From assembly GCF_013371085.1 (NCBI RefSeq), contig NZ_JABWCV010000003.1:211492-275491 (forward strand): a stretch of DNA of 64,000 bases. Reading direction: 5' to 3'. The translations under genes were made by a program, and so were the position numbers. The notes beneath the pieces were generated by a model, which saw nothing but the letters and a program-made list of their open reading frames with translations, had not been told where the DNA came from and made no database searches. Shown one piece after another: positions 44,795 to 52,996 of this stretch. Position 1 is the first letter of the stretch; every line of letters begins with the position of its first letter. Origin of the DNA: Vreelandella maris (GTDB lineage: Bacteria; Pseudomonadota; Gammaproteobacteria; Pseudomonadales; Halomonadaceae).

Positions 44795-45808
44795 CTAGCC
44801 CTGTACGTACTCGACCAACGCCTGGGCAAAGGAATCGGTGCTGCCGGTTCCGCCCATGTCGGGGGTCACCATATCGCGGCGGGTTTCCAGCACGGTACGA
44901 ATACCCTGGCGGATAGCGTCGCCTTTCTCGTTCATGCCCAGGTGATCGAGCATTTGCGCGGCAGCCAGCAGCAGGGCACAGGGATTAGCAATATTTTTAC
45001 CTGCGATATCCGGCGCGGAGCCGTGTACGGCCTCAAAAATTGCCGCTTTTTCGCCGATGTTGGCACCAGGCGCCAGGCCCAAGCCGCCGACCAAGCCAGC
45101 ACATAGGTCAGAGAGAATATCGCCAAACAGGTTGGTAGTGACCACAACATCGAACTGATGCGGGTTCATCACCAGCTGCATGCAGGCGTTATCGACGATC
45201 ATCTCCTGAAATTCGATCTCGGGGTACTCTTTGGCGATCTCACGCGCCACGTCCAAGAACAGCCCAGAGCTGGTTTTAATGATATTGGCTTTATGTACCG
45301 CGGTGACTTTTCTGCGGCCCTTGTTTTTGGCCAGCTCAAAAGCGTAGCGCACAATACGCTCAGAGCCCTTGCGGGTGACTTTAATCACCGAAATACCGGT
45401 ATTACCGTCATCGATCATTTCCTGACCGTCGGAAAGGTAGGCGCCTTCGGTGTTTTCGCGCACGGTGATCATGTCGATGTCGTCGTAACGCGATTTAGTG
45501 CCGGGGAAGCTAATCGCCGGACGCACGTTGGCGTAAAGATCAAAGTGACGGCGTAGCTGTACGTTGATTGAGGAGAAGCCCTTGCCAATCGGCGTCGTCA
45601 GCGGGCCTTTAAGGGCAATGCCGTATTTTTCGATGGCATCCAGCGATTCCTGGGGAATCAGCGTGCCGTGCTTTTCAAGCGCGCCCAGGCCGGCGTCAAT
45701 ATGTTGGTAGGACAAGCCGCAATCTAACGCGTCGAGTACTCGTAGCGTGGCCTGCATAATTTCGGGGCCGATACCGTCGCCTTTGATGACTGCAATAGAT
45801 TGGCTCAT
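44795..45808 (-). CDS. NAD-type isocitrate dehydrogenase (IDH/IMDH family)
   Basis: A 337-residue beta-decarboxylating dehydrogenase, converting isocitrate to 2-oxoglutarate. The N-terminal [24 protein letters not shown], the substrate-binding [20 protein letters not shown] and [10 protein letters not shown] are typical of short NAD-dependent IDH. The metal-binding segment is [33 protein letters not shown], followed by [18 protein letters not shown]. It is distinct from the longer NADP enzyme (Icd). A homoisocitrate or tartrate dehydrogenase role is a less likely alternative. GAGGAG precedes the ATG. Confidence 0.88.
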   Translation of the reverse strand: MSQSIAVIKGDGIGPEIMQATLRVLDALDCGLSYQHIDAGLGALEKHGTLIPQESLDAIEKYGIALKGPLTTPIGKGFSSINVQLRRHFDLYANVRPAISFPGTKSRYDDIDMITVRENTEGAYLSDGQEMIDDGNTGISVIKVTRKGSERIVRYAFELAKNKGRRKVTAVHKANIIKTSSGLFLDVAREIAKEYPEIEFQEMIVDNACMQLVMNPHQFDVVVTTNLFGDILSDLCAGLVGGLGLAPGANIGEKAAIFEAVHGSAPDIAGKNIANPCALLLAAAQMLDHLGMNEKGDAIRQGIRTVLETRRDMVTPDMGGTGSTDSFAQALVEYVQG

Positions 45809-46328
45809 GTGCTGCTCCTCTTTAATCGGCAGGCTTATTCGGCATGCTTATGTGGCAAGGAATGGCGTGCCGCTTCAACGTGAAAAGTTGGGATTAAATG
45901 TCTCTTTTAGCGGCGCAATGGTACGCCAAATTGAACCTAGAGGGCACCCTGCAAAGGGTGTAGGACGGGTGCAGTCCGCAATAATTGCTGCTAGAATGCG
46001 GCGGCTTATTACAACGCGATTAAATATAGCGTTCTTCTGACAGCAAGGCATAACGGCAATGACCTTTTCAAATTCAACACAAGCATTACCCACTTCAGGG
46101 CTGATGACTCCGCCCTAGGTTTCCCCCTCCCCAAGCGATACGTCTAGACACGTTAATTGCGTTGTCATGGCGTTACGGCATGCTATTGCCATTCTTCCGC
46201 CGATTGGCGGGCCGAACCTTAGATTGCTCCAGCACTGGCTCATTAGTCTGATACCGCGCGTCTTGCGTGCGCCACTGTGTCGCGTCGAGGGTTTGTACTA
46301 TTTTAACCTCCAGCCATGGACTCCCTGA
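45809..46328. other. 520-base region between the IDH and SulP genes
   Basis: No gene that I can support. It contains a small hairpin with a GCAA tetraloop (CACCCT/AGGGTG, 45945-45960). It also holds a 19-codon frame (46059-46118) preceded by AAGG. After that frame's TAG the same reading frame stays open to a TGA directly before the SulP start. The translation is not recognisable. The promoters of the two divergent genes must be here. Confidence 0.5.
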
Positions 46329-47819
46329 ATGTCTCTCTATAGTAAGCAAGAGTGGTTTTCCAATATTAAAGGCGACACGCTCTCGGGAATCGTGGTCGCC
46401 CTCGCGCTGATTCCCGAGGCGATTGCCTTTTCAATCATCGCAGGCGTTGACCCCAAAGTTGGTCTTTATGCCTCATTCTGTATCGCGGTGATTATTGCCT
46501 TCACCGGTGGTCGTCCCGGCATGATTTCAGCGGCAACCGGCGCTATGGCGTTACTGATGGTGACGCTGGTGCGCGAACATGGGCTTGAATATCTACTGGC
46601 GGCAACGCTGCTTACCGGTGTGCTGCAGATTGTGGCTGGTTATCTAAAGCTTGCCGACCTGATGCGCTTTGTTTCGCGCTCGGTGGTCACCGGGTTCGTT
46701 AACGCGCTGGCGATTTTGATCTTCATGGCGCAACTGCCGGAACTGACCGACGTGACTTGGCATGTTTATGCCATGACGTTGGCTGGCTTGGGCATTATCT
46801 ATCTGTTTCCCTATTTACCCGTCATCGGTAAATCGATTCCTTCACCGTTGGTCTGCATTGTGGTGCTAACCGCGGTCTATATGATTAGTGGGATGGATAT
46901 CCGCAGTGTCGGTGATATGGGAGAACTGCCCGATACGCTACCTGTTTTTCTGTGGCCCAGTGTGCCGCTGAACCTGGAAACGCTATGGATCATTTTACCT
47001 TACGCGTTGATGCTGACTGTGGTGGGCCTGCTTGAGTCGATGATGACCGCCACCATTGTGGATGACCTGACCGATACACCGAGTAATAAAAACCGCGAGT
47101 GTAAAGGGCAGGGGGTTGCCAATATAGGTGCCGGGCTGATGGGCGGCATGGCTGGCTGTGCCATGATCGGTCAATCAGTTATTAACATTAAGTCCGGTGG
47201 CCGGACGCGATTATCGACGCTGATTGCTGGCGTTGTGCTCTTAATGATGGTGGTCTTCCTGTCAGATTGGGTGTCGCAGATACCCATGGCGGCGCTGGTG
47301 GCGGTAATGATCATGGTATCAATCGGCACCTTTAGCTGGGAATCGATCCGAGACCTGAAAAAACACCCCCTAAGCACCAATATCGTCATGTTGGCTACCG
47401 TGGCGGTAACGGTTAGCACACACAACTTGGCTATCGGCGTATTTGTCGGTGTGCTGCTTGCCGCACTGTTCTTTGCTAATAAAGTGGGCAACATTCTCTA
47501 CATCGGTTCAAAAGAGATCGAAGCGGGCAAAGAGCGTGAATATCAAATAGTCGGCCAAGTGTTCTTCGCCTCTTCTGAGCGTTTCACGGCCGCTTTCGAT
47601 CTCAAGGAAAGTATCGAGAAAGTGACGATTGATCTTTCCCGTGCACACTTTTGGGATGTGACTGCCGTACAAGCGCTGGACCGGATCGTGATTAAATTTC
47701 GCCGTGAGGGTACTGAAGTAGAGCTTGTTGGTTTGAGCGAGGCCAGCGCGACGGTAGTGGATCGCTATGCGGTTCATAACGACCCCGAAGCGGTTGAAAA
47801 ATTGATGGGCGGCCACTAA
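46329..47819 (+). CDS. SulP-family anion transporter with STAS domain
   Basis: A 496-residue membrane protein. The SLC26/SulP transport domain (about 1-390) begins with [34 protein letters not shown], includes [22 protein letters not shown], and contains [43 protein letters not shown] short C-terminal STAS domain (about 395-496) includes [23 protein letters not shown]. Substrates in this family include sulfate, bicarbonate and dicarboxylates. The next gene, a universal stress protein, starts 19 bases downstream, suggesting an operon in which the stress protein modulates or accompanies the transporter. Confidence 0.92.
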   Translation: MSLYSKQEWFSNIKGDTLSGIVVALALIPEAIAFSIIAGVDPKVGLYASFCIAVIIAFTGGRPGMISAATGAMALLMVTLVREHGLEYLLAATLLTGVLQIVAGYLKLADLMRFVSRSVVTGFVNALAILIFMAQLPELTDVTWHVYAMTLAGLGIIYLFPYLPVIGKSIPSPLVCIVVLTAVYMISGMDIRSVGDMGELPDTLPVFLWPSVPLNLETLWIILPYALMLTVVGLLESMMTATIVDDLTDTPSNKNRECKGQGVANIGAGLMGGMAGCAMIGQSVINIKSGGRTRLSTLIAGVVLLMMVVFLSDWVSQIPMAALVAVMIMVSIGTFSWESIRDLKKHPLSTNIVMLATVAVTVSTHNLAIGVFVGVLLAALFFANKVGNILYIGSKEIEAGKEREYQIVGQVFFASSERFTAAFDLKESIEKVTIDLSRAHFWDVTAVQALDRIVIKFRREGTEVELVGLSEASATVVDRYAVHNDPEAVEKLMGGH

Positions 47820-47838
47820 CCAACGCAAGGAGCGCAAC

Positions 47839-48696
47839 ATGACAGATCAAGTATTAGCCGCTATTGACGGCTCCCAGTTTTCAGAAGACGTCTGCGATTA
47901 CGCCGCCTGGGCAAGCTTGGCCATGGATGCACCGTTAACCTTTGTGCATGTGGTCGACAATCATTCAGGCGTACCCGAAGAGCAGAACCTTTCCGGCAAC
48001 CTGCGTTTCGGCGCCCGCGAACGGCTGATGAAAGAGCTTTCCGAACTTGATGAGCAGCGCGCGAAGGTGAATCGCGAGCAAGGCAAGTTGATGTTGGAAG
48101 CCGCCAAAGAGCGCGCAATAGAAGATGGGGTCAGCGACCCCGCCACGCGCCAGCGCAATGGCACCCTGGTGGAAAGCCTGTTAGAGCTTGAGAAAGACAT
48201 ACGTTTGCTGGTAGTGGGCAAGCGCGGTGAAACCGCCCACCAAGCCAGTGGGCATCTGGGTTCTAACCTTGAGCGGGTGGTGCGTGAACTGCACCGCCCG
48301 ATCCTGATGGTGCCGAAAGCCTTCAAGCGGCCAGAAAAAATTTTAATGGCGTTTGACGGCAGTAAAACCGCCCGTAAAGGGGTCGAGATGCTCGCCGGTT
48401 CACCGCTGTTTGCAGGCACCGAGTGCCATGTGCTTATCGTCGGTGCAGAAACGGCTGAGCGCCGCTCAGAGCTAGAGTGGGCGTTAACTGCGTTGCGCGA
48501 AGCGGGCCACCAGGCTGAAGGCGTCATTCGTGCTGGCGAGGTAGATGAAGCCCTGCAAGCCTACGAAAAAGAGCACAGCATTGACCTGCTGGTGATGGGC
48601 GCCTACGGGCACTCGCGTATTCGCCACTTGCTGGTAGGTAGCACAACCACGGCCATGCTACGTGGTAGCCGCATACCGGTACTGATTTTGCGCTAA
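47839..48696 (+). CDS. Tandem universal stress protein (copy 1)
   Basis: A 285-residue cytoplasmic protein with two UspA domains (about 1-150 and 155-285). The second has the nucleotide-binding signature MGAYGHSRIRHLLVGSTTTAMLR. The first carries VVGKRGETAHQASGHLGSNLERVVR, the equivalent G-x-x-x-G-S/T region. It follows the SulP gene after 19 bases with a strong AAGGAG site and is closed by a terminator. It has the same length as, and is identical at most positions by eye to, the gene at 52009-52866, so the two are recent paralogues. Function: stress survival and possibly ATP sensing, from family knowledge. Confidence 0.93.
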   Translation: MTDQVLAAIDGSQFSEDVCDYAAWASLAMDAPLTFVHVVDNHSGVPEEQNLSGNLRFGARERLMKELSELDEQRAKVNREQGKLMLEAAKERAIEDGVSDPATRQRNGTLVESLLELEKDIRLLVVGKRGETAHQASGHLGSNLERVVRELHRPILMVPKAFKRPEKILMAFDGSKTARKGVEMLAGSPLFAGTECHVLIVGAETAERRSELEWALTALREAGHQAEGVIRAGEVDEALQAYEKEHSIDLLVMGAYGHSRIRHLLVGSTTTAMLRGSRIPVLILR

Positions 48697-48754
48697 GGCT
48701 CACTAAACAGCAGCGCATCACCGTTTAGCTCGCATTGCGACTTCTTCTCTGCAG

Positions 48755-48787
48755 CCGGCCCTCGTAATTTGAGTGGCCGGTTTTTTT
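48755..48787 (+). terminator. Intrinsic terminator after SulP-Usp operon
   Basis: CCGGCC (48755-48760) and GGCCGG (48775-48780) form a stem that can be extended by CTC/GAG with a one-base bulge. The stem is followed directly by TTTTTTTG. It starts 58 bases after the stress-protein stop codon. Confidence 0.9.
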
Positions 48788-48902
48788 GTATTTAATTAGC
48801 GTTAAGGTGGCTTATTTAACAATGCTAATGTTGCAATGCGGTTCTATGCTGATAGTCAGGTTGTTATCTATTCACACACTGGAATAGTGCGAGGAGCCTG
48901 CC

Positions 48903-50066
48903 TTGAATATGCCTACCTTAGAGAGAACAGTCCCTGTTGGCTTCGATGAAGCCTCTCCTTCCCATCGTTTTGTCGCCGAGTTGCTGGCCCAAGCCGATAT
49001 TCAGTTGGATGGCCGACGATCCTGGGACATACAGCTAAAAGCACCCGGTGTTATCGATAGCGCCCTTTCGCGAGGTAACCTCGGGCTTGGCGAAAGCTAT
49101 ATGAAAGGGGATTGGGACGCTGCGCAACTAGACGAGTTGTTTTACCGCTTAATGCGTGCCCAGCTTGGGCAGCGTATCAAGCCTACCCAACTGGTGTATT
49201 ACTCATTACGTTCGCGCCTGCTAAATCGCCAAACCGTTAAGCGCGCATGGGAAGTGGGCGAAAAGCATTACGATCTGGGTAATGACTTCTATGCTGCCAT
49301 GCTCGATCAACGCATGACGTATACCTGCGGTTACTGGAAACATGCTCAAACGTTGGATGAAGCCCAGGAAGCCAAGCTAGATCTCATTTGTCGAAAACTT
49401 CAATTGAAGCCAGGTATGCGCGTGCTGGATATCGGCTGCGGTTGGGGAAGCTTTATGGCCTACGCTGCCGAGCATTACGGCGTTGAATGCGTGGGCCTTA
49501 CGATCTCTAAGGAGCAAGCCGAGTTCGGGCAGCGGCTGATCAAAAAAGGCTTGCCGGTTGAGTTTCGCTTGCAGGATTACCGTAATGAGCACGAGCAGTT
49601 TGACCGCATTGTCAGCATCGGCATGTTTGAGCACGTGGGGCATAAAAACTATCGTGAATTTATGAGTGTCGCCAACCGTTGCTTAAAAGATGACGGGCTG
49701 TTTTTGCTGCATACCATTGGCAAAAATCTAAGTAATACGGTCACCGACCCCTGGATTGATAAGTACATTTTCCCCAATGGGGAGCTGCCCACCATGGGGC
49801 AAGTCACGGACGCTGCTGAAGCGCTTTTCGTGGTAGAGGATGTACATAACTTTGGGGCTGATTACGACCGTACGCTGATGGCTTGGCATCAAAACTTTGA
49901 GGCTCACTGGCCGACGTTTAAAGACCAGTATGGCGAGGGGTTTTATCGCATGTGGCGCTACTATTTATTAAGCTGCGCTGGTGCTTTCCGCGCCCGGGAA
50001 ATCCATCTCTGGCAGTTGGTGATGAGCAAGCAGGGGGTGTTGGGGGGCTATCACCGCATCAGTTAA
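48903..50066 (+). CDS. cfa: Cyclopropane-fatty-acyl-phospholipid synthase
   Basis: Adds a methylene group from S-adenosylmethionine to unsaturated acyl chains of membrane phospholipids, a stationary-phase and osmotic stress response. The 387-residue protein has the N-terminal lipid-binding domain (LGLGESYMKGDWDAAQLDELFYRLM) and EKHYDLGNDFYAAMLDQRMTYTCGYW. The SAM site is VLDIGCGWGSFMAYAAEHYGV, and the C-terminus contains NFGADYDRTLMAWHQNFEAHW. The start may be TTG at 48903, six bases after GAGGAG, or ATG at 48909, which is twelve bases away. Spacing favours TTG. The 3' end overlaps the convergent permease gene by 4 bases. Confidence 0.95.
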   Translation: MNMPTLERTVPVGFDEASPSHRFVAELLAQADIQLDGRRSWDIQLKAPGVIDSALSRGNLGLGESYMKGDWDAAQLDELFYRLMRAQLGQRIKPTQLVYYSLRSRLLNRQTVKRAWEVGEKHYDLGNDFYAAMLDQRMTYTCGYWKHAQTLDEAQEAKLDLICRKLQLKPGMRVLDIGCGWGSFMAYAAEHYGVECVGLTISKEQAEFGQRLIKKGLPVEFRLQDYRNEHEQFDRIVSIGMFEHVGHKNYREFMSVANRCLKDDGLFLLHTIGKNLSNTVTDPWIDKYIFPNGELPTMGQVTDAAEALFVVEDVHNFGADYDRTLMAWHQNFEAHWPTFKDQYGEGFYRMWRYYLLSCAGAFRAREIHLWQLVMSKQGVLGGYHRIS

Positions 50067-51025
50067 TGTATTTTCTCTGGCAATAGCTTGCTAGGCACCC
50101 AGCGTAAGAATGCCACCATGCCAAAGAGTTCGATGAGTGATTGAAACACAATCACGACTACCGCGGCCTGCCAAGCGCTGGGTAGCGTCAGGGCGATAGG
50201 CAGCATTACAAAGGAGTTACGCGTGCCAAAGCTAAAGGCCAGGGTTCGGGCGCTAGCGGTGGGCAATGCAAACAGCTTGCCTAGCCCTTTGCCCAGCAGT
50301 GCCGCGAAGAGTAAAAAACCGATAAAGATAAAGACGACCTGAGCCAACACCTCGCTAAGCTCGATCACAGTGTGAACCTGCGAAGCGGCAATCATAAACA
50401 CCACCAGCGCCAATAGCGGCACGGGCAGCAGCCCCAGGCAGGCAACGCTGCGTTTAATGCTGCGGCGGCGTTGGGCTAGGTATTCAGTCAGCCAAGCGAG
50501 CACTAACGGCGTAATAATAAGGCCGGTAAAGGCACTCAGTAGCTCTTTAGAAAGCGTTAACTGAAACCATTCACTGCCTAAAAACAGCCAAAGATAAATA
50601 GGTAGCGCAACCATCTGCACCAGCAGCAGTAGCGGGGTGGCAGCCATCGCCCGGGCGGCATCGCCTTTGCCTAAATGCGTAAAGGTGATAAACCAATCGG
50701 TGCAGGGCACCAGTAGTACCAGCAGAACGCCTGCCAGCACTGCGGAAGAAAGCGGTAGCCACAAAACGAAAAGCGCTAAAAAAGCGGGAATGGCGATAAA
50801 GTTGCCGGTCAGTAACGCCGCCATAAAGCGCTTGTCAGTGAAACCGCGGGCAATGTTTTGAAAGGGGATTTGGGTAAAGGTGGCATACAGCAGCATGCCT
50901 AATAGGGGCCATACTAACGGCGCTAGCCGCTCGACAAACCCCGGCGCCCCGATGCCCAGTGCTAATCCCAAACCAATGAATAGCAGGTAGAGCCAAGACT
51001 GATGCTTTTCCATTTGATCGCGCAT
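50063..51025 (-). CDS. Bile acid:sodium symporter/ACR3-like permease
   Basis: A 320-residue membrane protein with about ten helices of the BASS superfamily. LVLLVPCTDWFITFTHLGKGDAARAMAATPLLLLVQM and LAFSFGTRNSFVMLPIALTLP are characteristic of the branch often annotated as arsenic resistance protein. It contains a cysteine in the VPCTDW motif, as ACR3-type proteins do. No arsenate reductase or ArsR gene is nearby, so an arsenite role is uncertain and an organic anion substrate is equally possible. The ATG at 51025, with AAAGGA upstream, is preferred over GTG at 51049. It lies 29 bases downstream of the second crcB. Confidence 0.82.
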   Translation of the reverse strand: MRDQMEKHQSWLYLLFIGLGLALGIGAPGFVERLAPLVWPLLGMLLYATFTQIPFQNIARGFTDKRFMAALLTGNFIAIPAFLALFVLWLPLSSAVLAGVLLVLLVPCTDWFITFTHLGKGDAARAMAATPLLLLVQMVALPIYLWLFLGSEWFQLTLSKELLSAFTGLIITPLVLAWLTEYLAQRRRSIKRSVACLGLLPVPLLALVVFMIAASQVHTVIELSEVLAQVVFIFIGFLLFAALLGKGLGKLFALPTASARTLAFSFGTRNSFVMLPIALTLPSAWQAAVVVIVFQSLIELFGMVAFLRWVPSKLLPEKIH

Positions 51026-51054
51026 ACTGGCTCGTCCTTTGGCTGACACTTTTG

Positions 51055-51441
51055 CTAACGAGAAAGCGCCATGCGTTCACCCATCACGGCGGCACCCAGC
51101 CAAAGCGGCAGGCTGACCACTATATAAACCAGCGCCATAGCTGGTTTGCCCACCTGCACCAGATACAGCGTCTCTAAGCTAAACAGCGAAAAGGTGGTAA
51201 AGCCCCCGCAAAACCCGGCGACCAGTAACGGTTGCAAACGCGCGAGTGGGCTGTGGGGTGAGCGCGAGAAGGTGGCAGCCAACCAGCCGATTAAACAAGA
51301 ACCCAGCACGTTGACGATAAGTGTTCCCCACGGGAAATAACCCCCTAATGCCGCCTGCGATAACAGCGAAACGCCGTAACGTAGCACGCTGCCGACGCCG
51401 CTGCCGATGCCCACCGCAAGGTACGCTCTCCAGGCACTCAT
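51055..51441 (-). CDS. crcB: Fluoride channel subunit CrcB, second copy
   Basis: A 128-residue four-helix membrane protein of the Fluc/CrcB fluoride exporter family. Signature segments are AVGIGSGVGSVLRYGVSLL, FPWGTLIVNVLGSCLIGWLA and AGFCGGFTTFSLFSLETLYL, the last with the Phe-box and the central GGFTTFS. Its ATG at 51441 overlaps the stop of the upstream crcB by 4 bases; an annotated frame extending further upstream is not needed. Overlapping unlike copies suggest an obligate heterodimer with inverted topology, as known for paired small crcB genes. Confidence 0.92.
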   Translation of the reverse strand: MSAWRAYLAVGIGSGVGSVLRYGVSLLSQAALGGYFPWGTLIVNVLGSCLIGWLAATFSRSPHSPLARLQPLLVAGFCGGFTTFSLFSLETLYLVQVGKPAMALVYIVVSLPLWLGAAVMGERMALSR

Positions 51442-51839
51442 AAGTTCGCTCCTGACAGAGAAGCGCCTGATAACAACCAGCCAAAGGTGACCATGGCTAA
51501 GCCAAACAGCAGCGTGGCCCCCACATTCACGCTGGCTCGCAGTTGCTGGCCGCCTTGCCATAGCTCGATGGTCTGCAGGCTAAAAGAAGAAACGGTGGTG
51601 TAGCCACCCAGTAAACCGGCGACAGTGAACAGCCATAAAGGTGAGGGGGCGTTGGCGCTACCTAGGCTGCCGAGTAGCCATCCCGCTAGAAACGCGCCGC
51701 TGGCATTAACCGCCAGGGTTCCCCAGGGAAAGGCCTTACCGAGATAGCGGGCCAGTAGATTGGAAACCGCAAACCGCCCCATGCCACCCAGCGCGCCGCC
51801 GAGTGCGACTAACAGTACGCTTGTTAAGCCATCACTCAT
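51438..51839 (-). CDS. crcB: Fluoride channel subunit CrcB, first copy
   Basis: A 133-residue Fluc/CrcB protein. It has LVALGGALGGMGRFAVSNLL, FPWGTLAVNASGAFLAGWLLG and VAGLLGGYTTVSSFSLQTIELW; the GGYTTVSSF box replaces GGFTTFSLF of its partner. It is preceded by a strong GGGGGAAG site. I looked for a fluoride riboswitch in the 51840-52000 leader and did not see its conserved elements. Together with the overlapping downstream copy it probably forms the two-subunit fluoride channel that lowers cytoplasmic fluoride. Confidence 0.92.
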   Translation of the reverse strand: MSDGLTSVLLVALGGALGGMGRFAVSNLLARYLGKAFPWGTLAVNASGAFLAGWLLGSLGSANAPSPLWLFTVAGLLGGYTTVSSFSLQTIELWQGGQQLRASVNVGATLLFGLAMVTFGWLLSGASLSGANL

Positions 51840-52008
51840 GCTTCCCCCTTAGGCGCTCAATAAATAGGCCGCCCAGTTTAGCATGTGCGTTTTATAGCGT
51901 CCGAAGCACGCAAGAGCGTTTTAGGGTGTCGCACGTCAATCAGTTGGTGTAGAAAAGGTCGAGAATATAACAACAATGTTGATGCACCCGCTCAAGGAGA
52001 AGTACTCC

Positions 52009-52866
52009 ATGTCAGATCGCGTGTTGGCCGCTATCGATAGTTCTCAGTTTTCAGAAGGTGTGTGTGATTATGCGGCCTGGGCCGCTAAAGCGCTGAATGC
52101 GCCGCTTAGTTTTATCCACACCGTCGATAATCATCACGCCCAGGTAACCGAGCCGGATTTAACCGGTAACCTAGGATTAGGTACCCGAGAGCACCTGCTG
52201 GAAAAACTCTCGGGTATAGAAGAGCAGCATGCCAAAGTCTCCCGTGAACGCGGGCGACTACTGTTAGACGCCGCCAAAGAGCGTGCGATAAGCGCGGGCG
52301 TTGCCGAGCCGCAGTGCTTGCAGCGCAACGGTACGCTGGTGGAAACGTTAGTCGAGAACGAAAAAGAGGTGCGCTTGCTGGTAGTCGGCAAGCGGGGCGA
52401 AACGGCGCACCAAGCCAGCGGCCATTTAGGTTCCAACCTTGAGCGTGTGGTGCGGGAAATGCACCGGCCGATTCTTATGGTGCCGAAACAGTTTACCCAG
52501 CCGCATAACGTGATGATGGCATTCGATGGCAGTAACACCGCGCGTAAAGGCGTGGAAATGCTGGCTAAAAGCCCACTATTTGAGGGCGCCACCTGCCACG
52601 TGGTGATTGTGGGTGCGGAAATCGCAGAAAACCGCTCGCAGCTAGCCTGGGCATTAGAAACACTGCGCGAGGCCGGTCACACTGCCGAAGGGGCCATCCG
52701 CGCAGGCGAAGTAGAAAAAACGCTACGTGCTTACAAACAAGAGAACGGCATTGATATGTTGGTGATGGGGGCCTACGGCCACTCGCGAATTCGCCACCTA
52801 TTGGTCGGCAGTACTACCACCACGATGTTGCGCAAAGCGCAGCTGCCGGTGCTGATTTTGCGCTAA
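52009..52866 (+). CDS. Tandem universal stress protein (copy 2)
   Basis: A 285-residue double-UspA protein. It has the same length and domain layout as the stress protein following the SulP gene: VVGKRGETAHQASGHLGSNLERVVR in domain 1 and MGAYGHSRIRHLLVGSTTTTMLR in domain 2 are almost unchanged. The first 60-120 residues differ most. The ATG at 52009 has AAGGAG nine bases upstream and matches the N-terminus of the paralogue; a start at 51976 would add 11 residues. It stands alone, facing the convergent leuA gene. Unlike its paralogue it has no transporter partner. Confidence 0.93.
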   Translation: MSDRVLAAIDSSQFSEGVCDYAAWAAKALNAPLSFIHTVDNHHAQVTEPDLTGNLGLGTREHLLEKLSGIEEQHAKVSRERGRLLLDAAKERAISAGVAEPQCLQRNGTLVETLVENEKEVRLLVVGKRGETAHQASGHLGSNLERVVREMHRPILMVPKQFTQPHNVMMAFDGSNTARKGVEMLAKSPLFEGATCHVVIVGAEIAENRSQLAWALETLREAGHTAEGAIRAGEVEKTLRAYKQENGIDMLVMGAYGHSRIRHLLVGSTTTTMLRKAQLPVLILR

Positions 52867-52996
52867 TCCATGTGAGAAATACCGAAAGTAGCGTTGGGTG
52901 TGCAATATTTGTCTTCGATACGTTTGCTGGCGACGTAGATGAATCCCTGCTTGAGTCAGGCTACATCGCCAGTTGAGGTTTAGGTGGCAGCGGCGG

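Noticed and set aside
50063..51025. Arsenic resistance operon
   Set aside because: The permease resembles ACR3/BASS proteins but no arsR, arsC or arsH gene is adjacent, so only a family-level call is justified.
51840..52008. Fluoride riboswitch upstream of the crcB pair
   Set aside because: The leader on the minus strand lacks the conserved GGNGATGG-type start, the paired loop and the CTGATG-type 3' element; nothing like the aptamer fold could be drawn.
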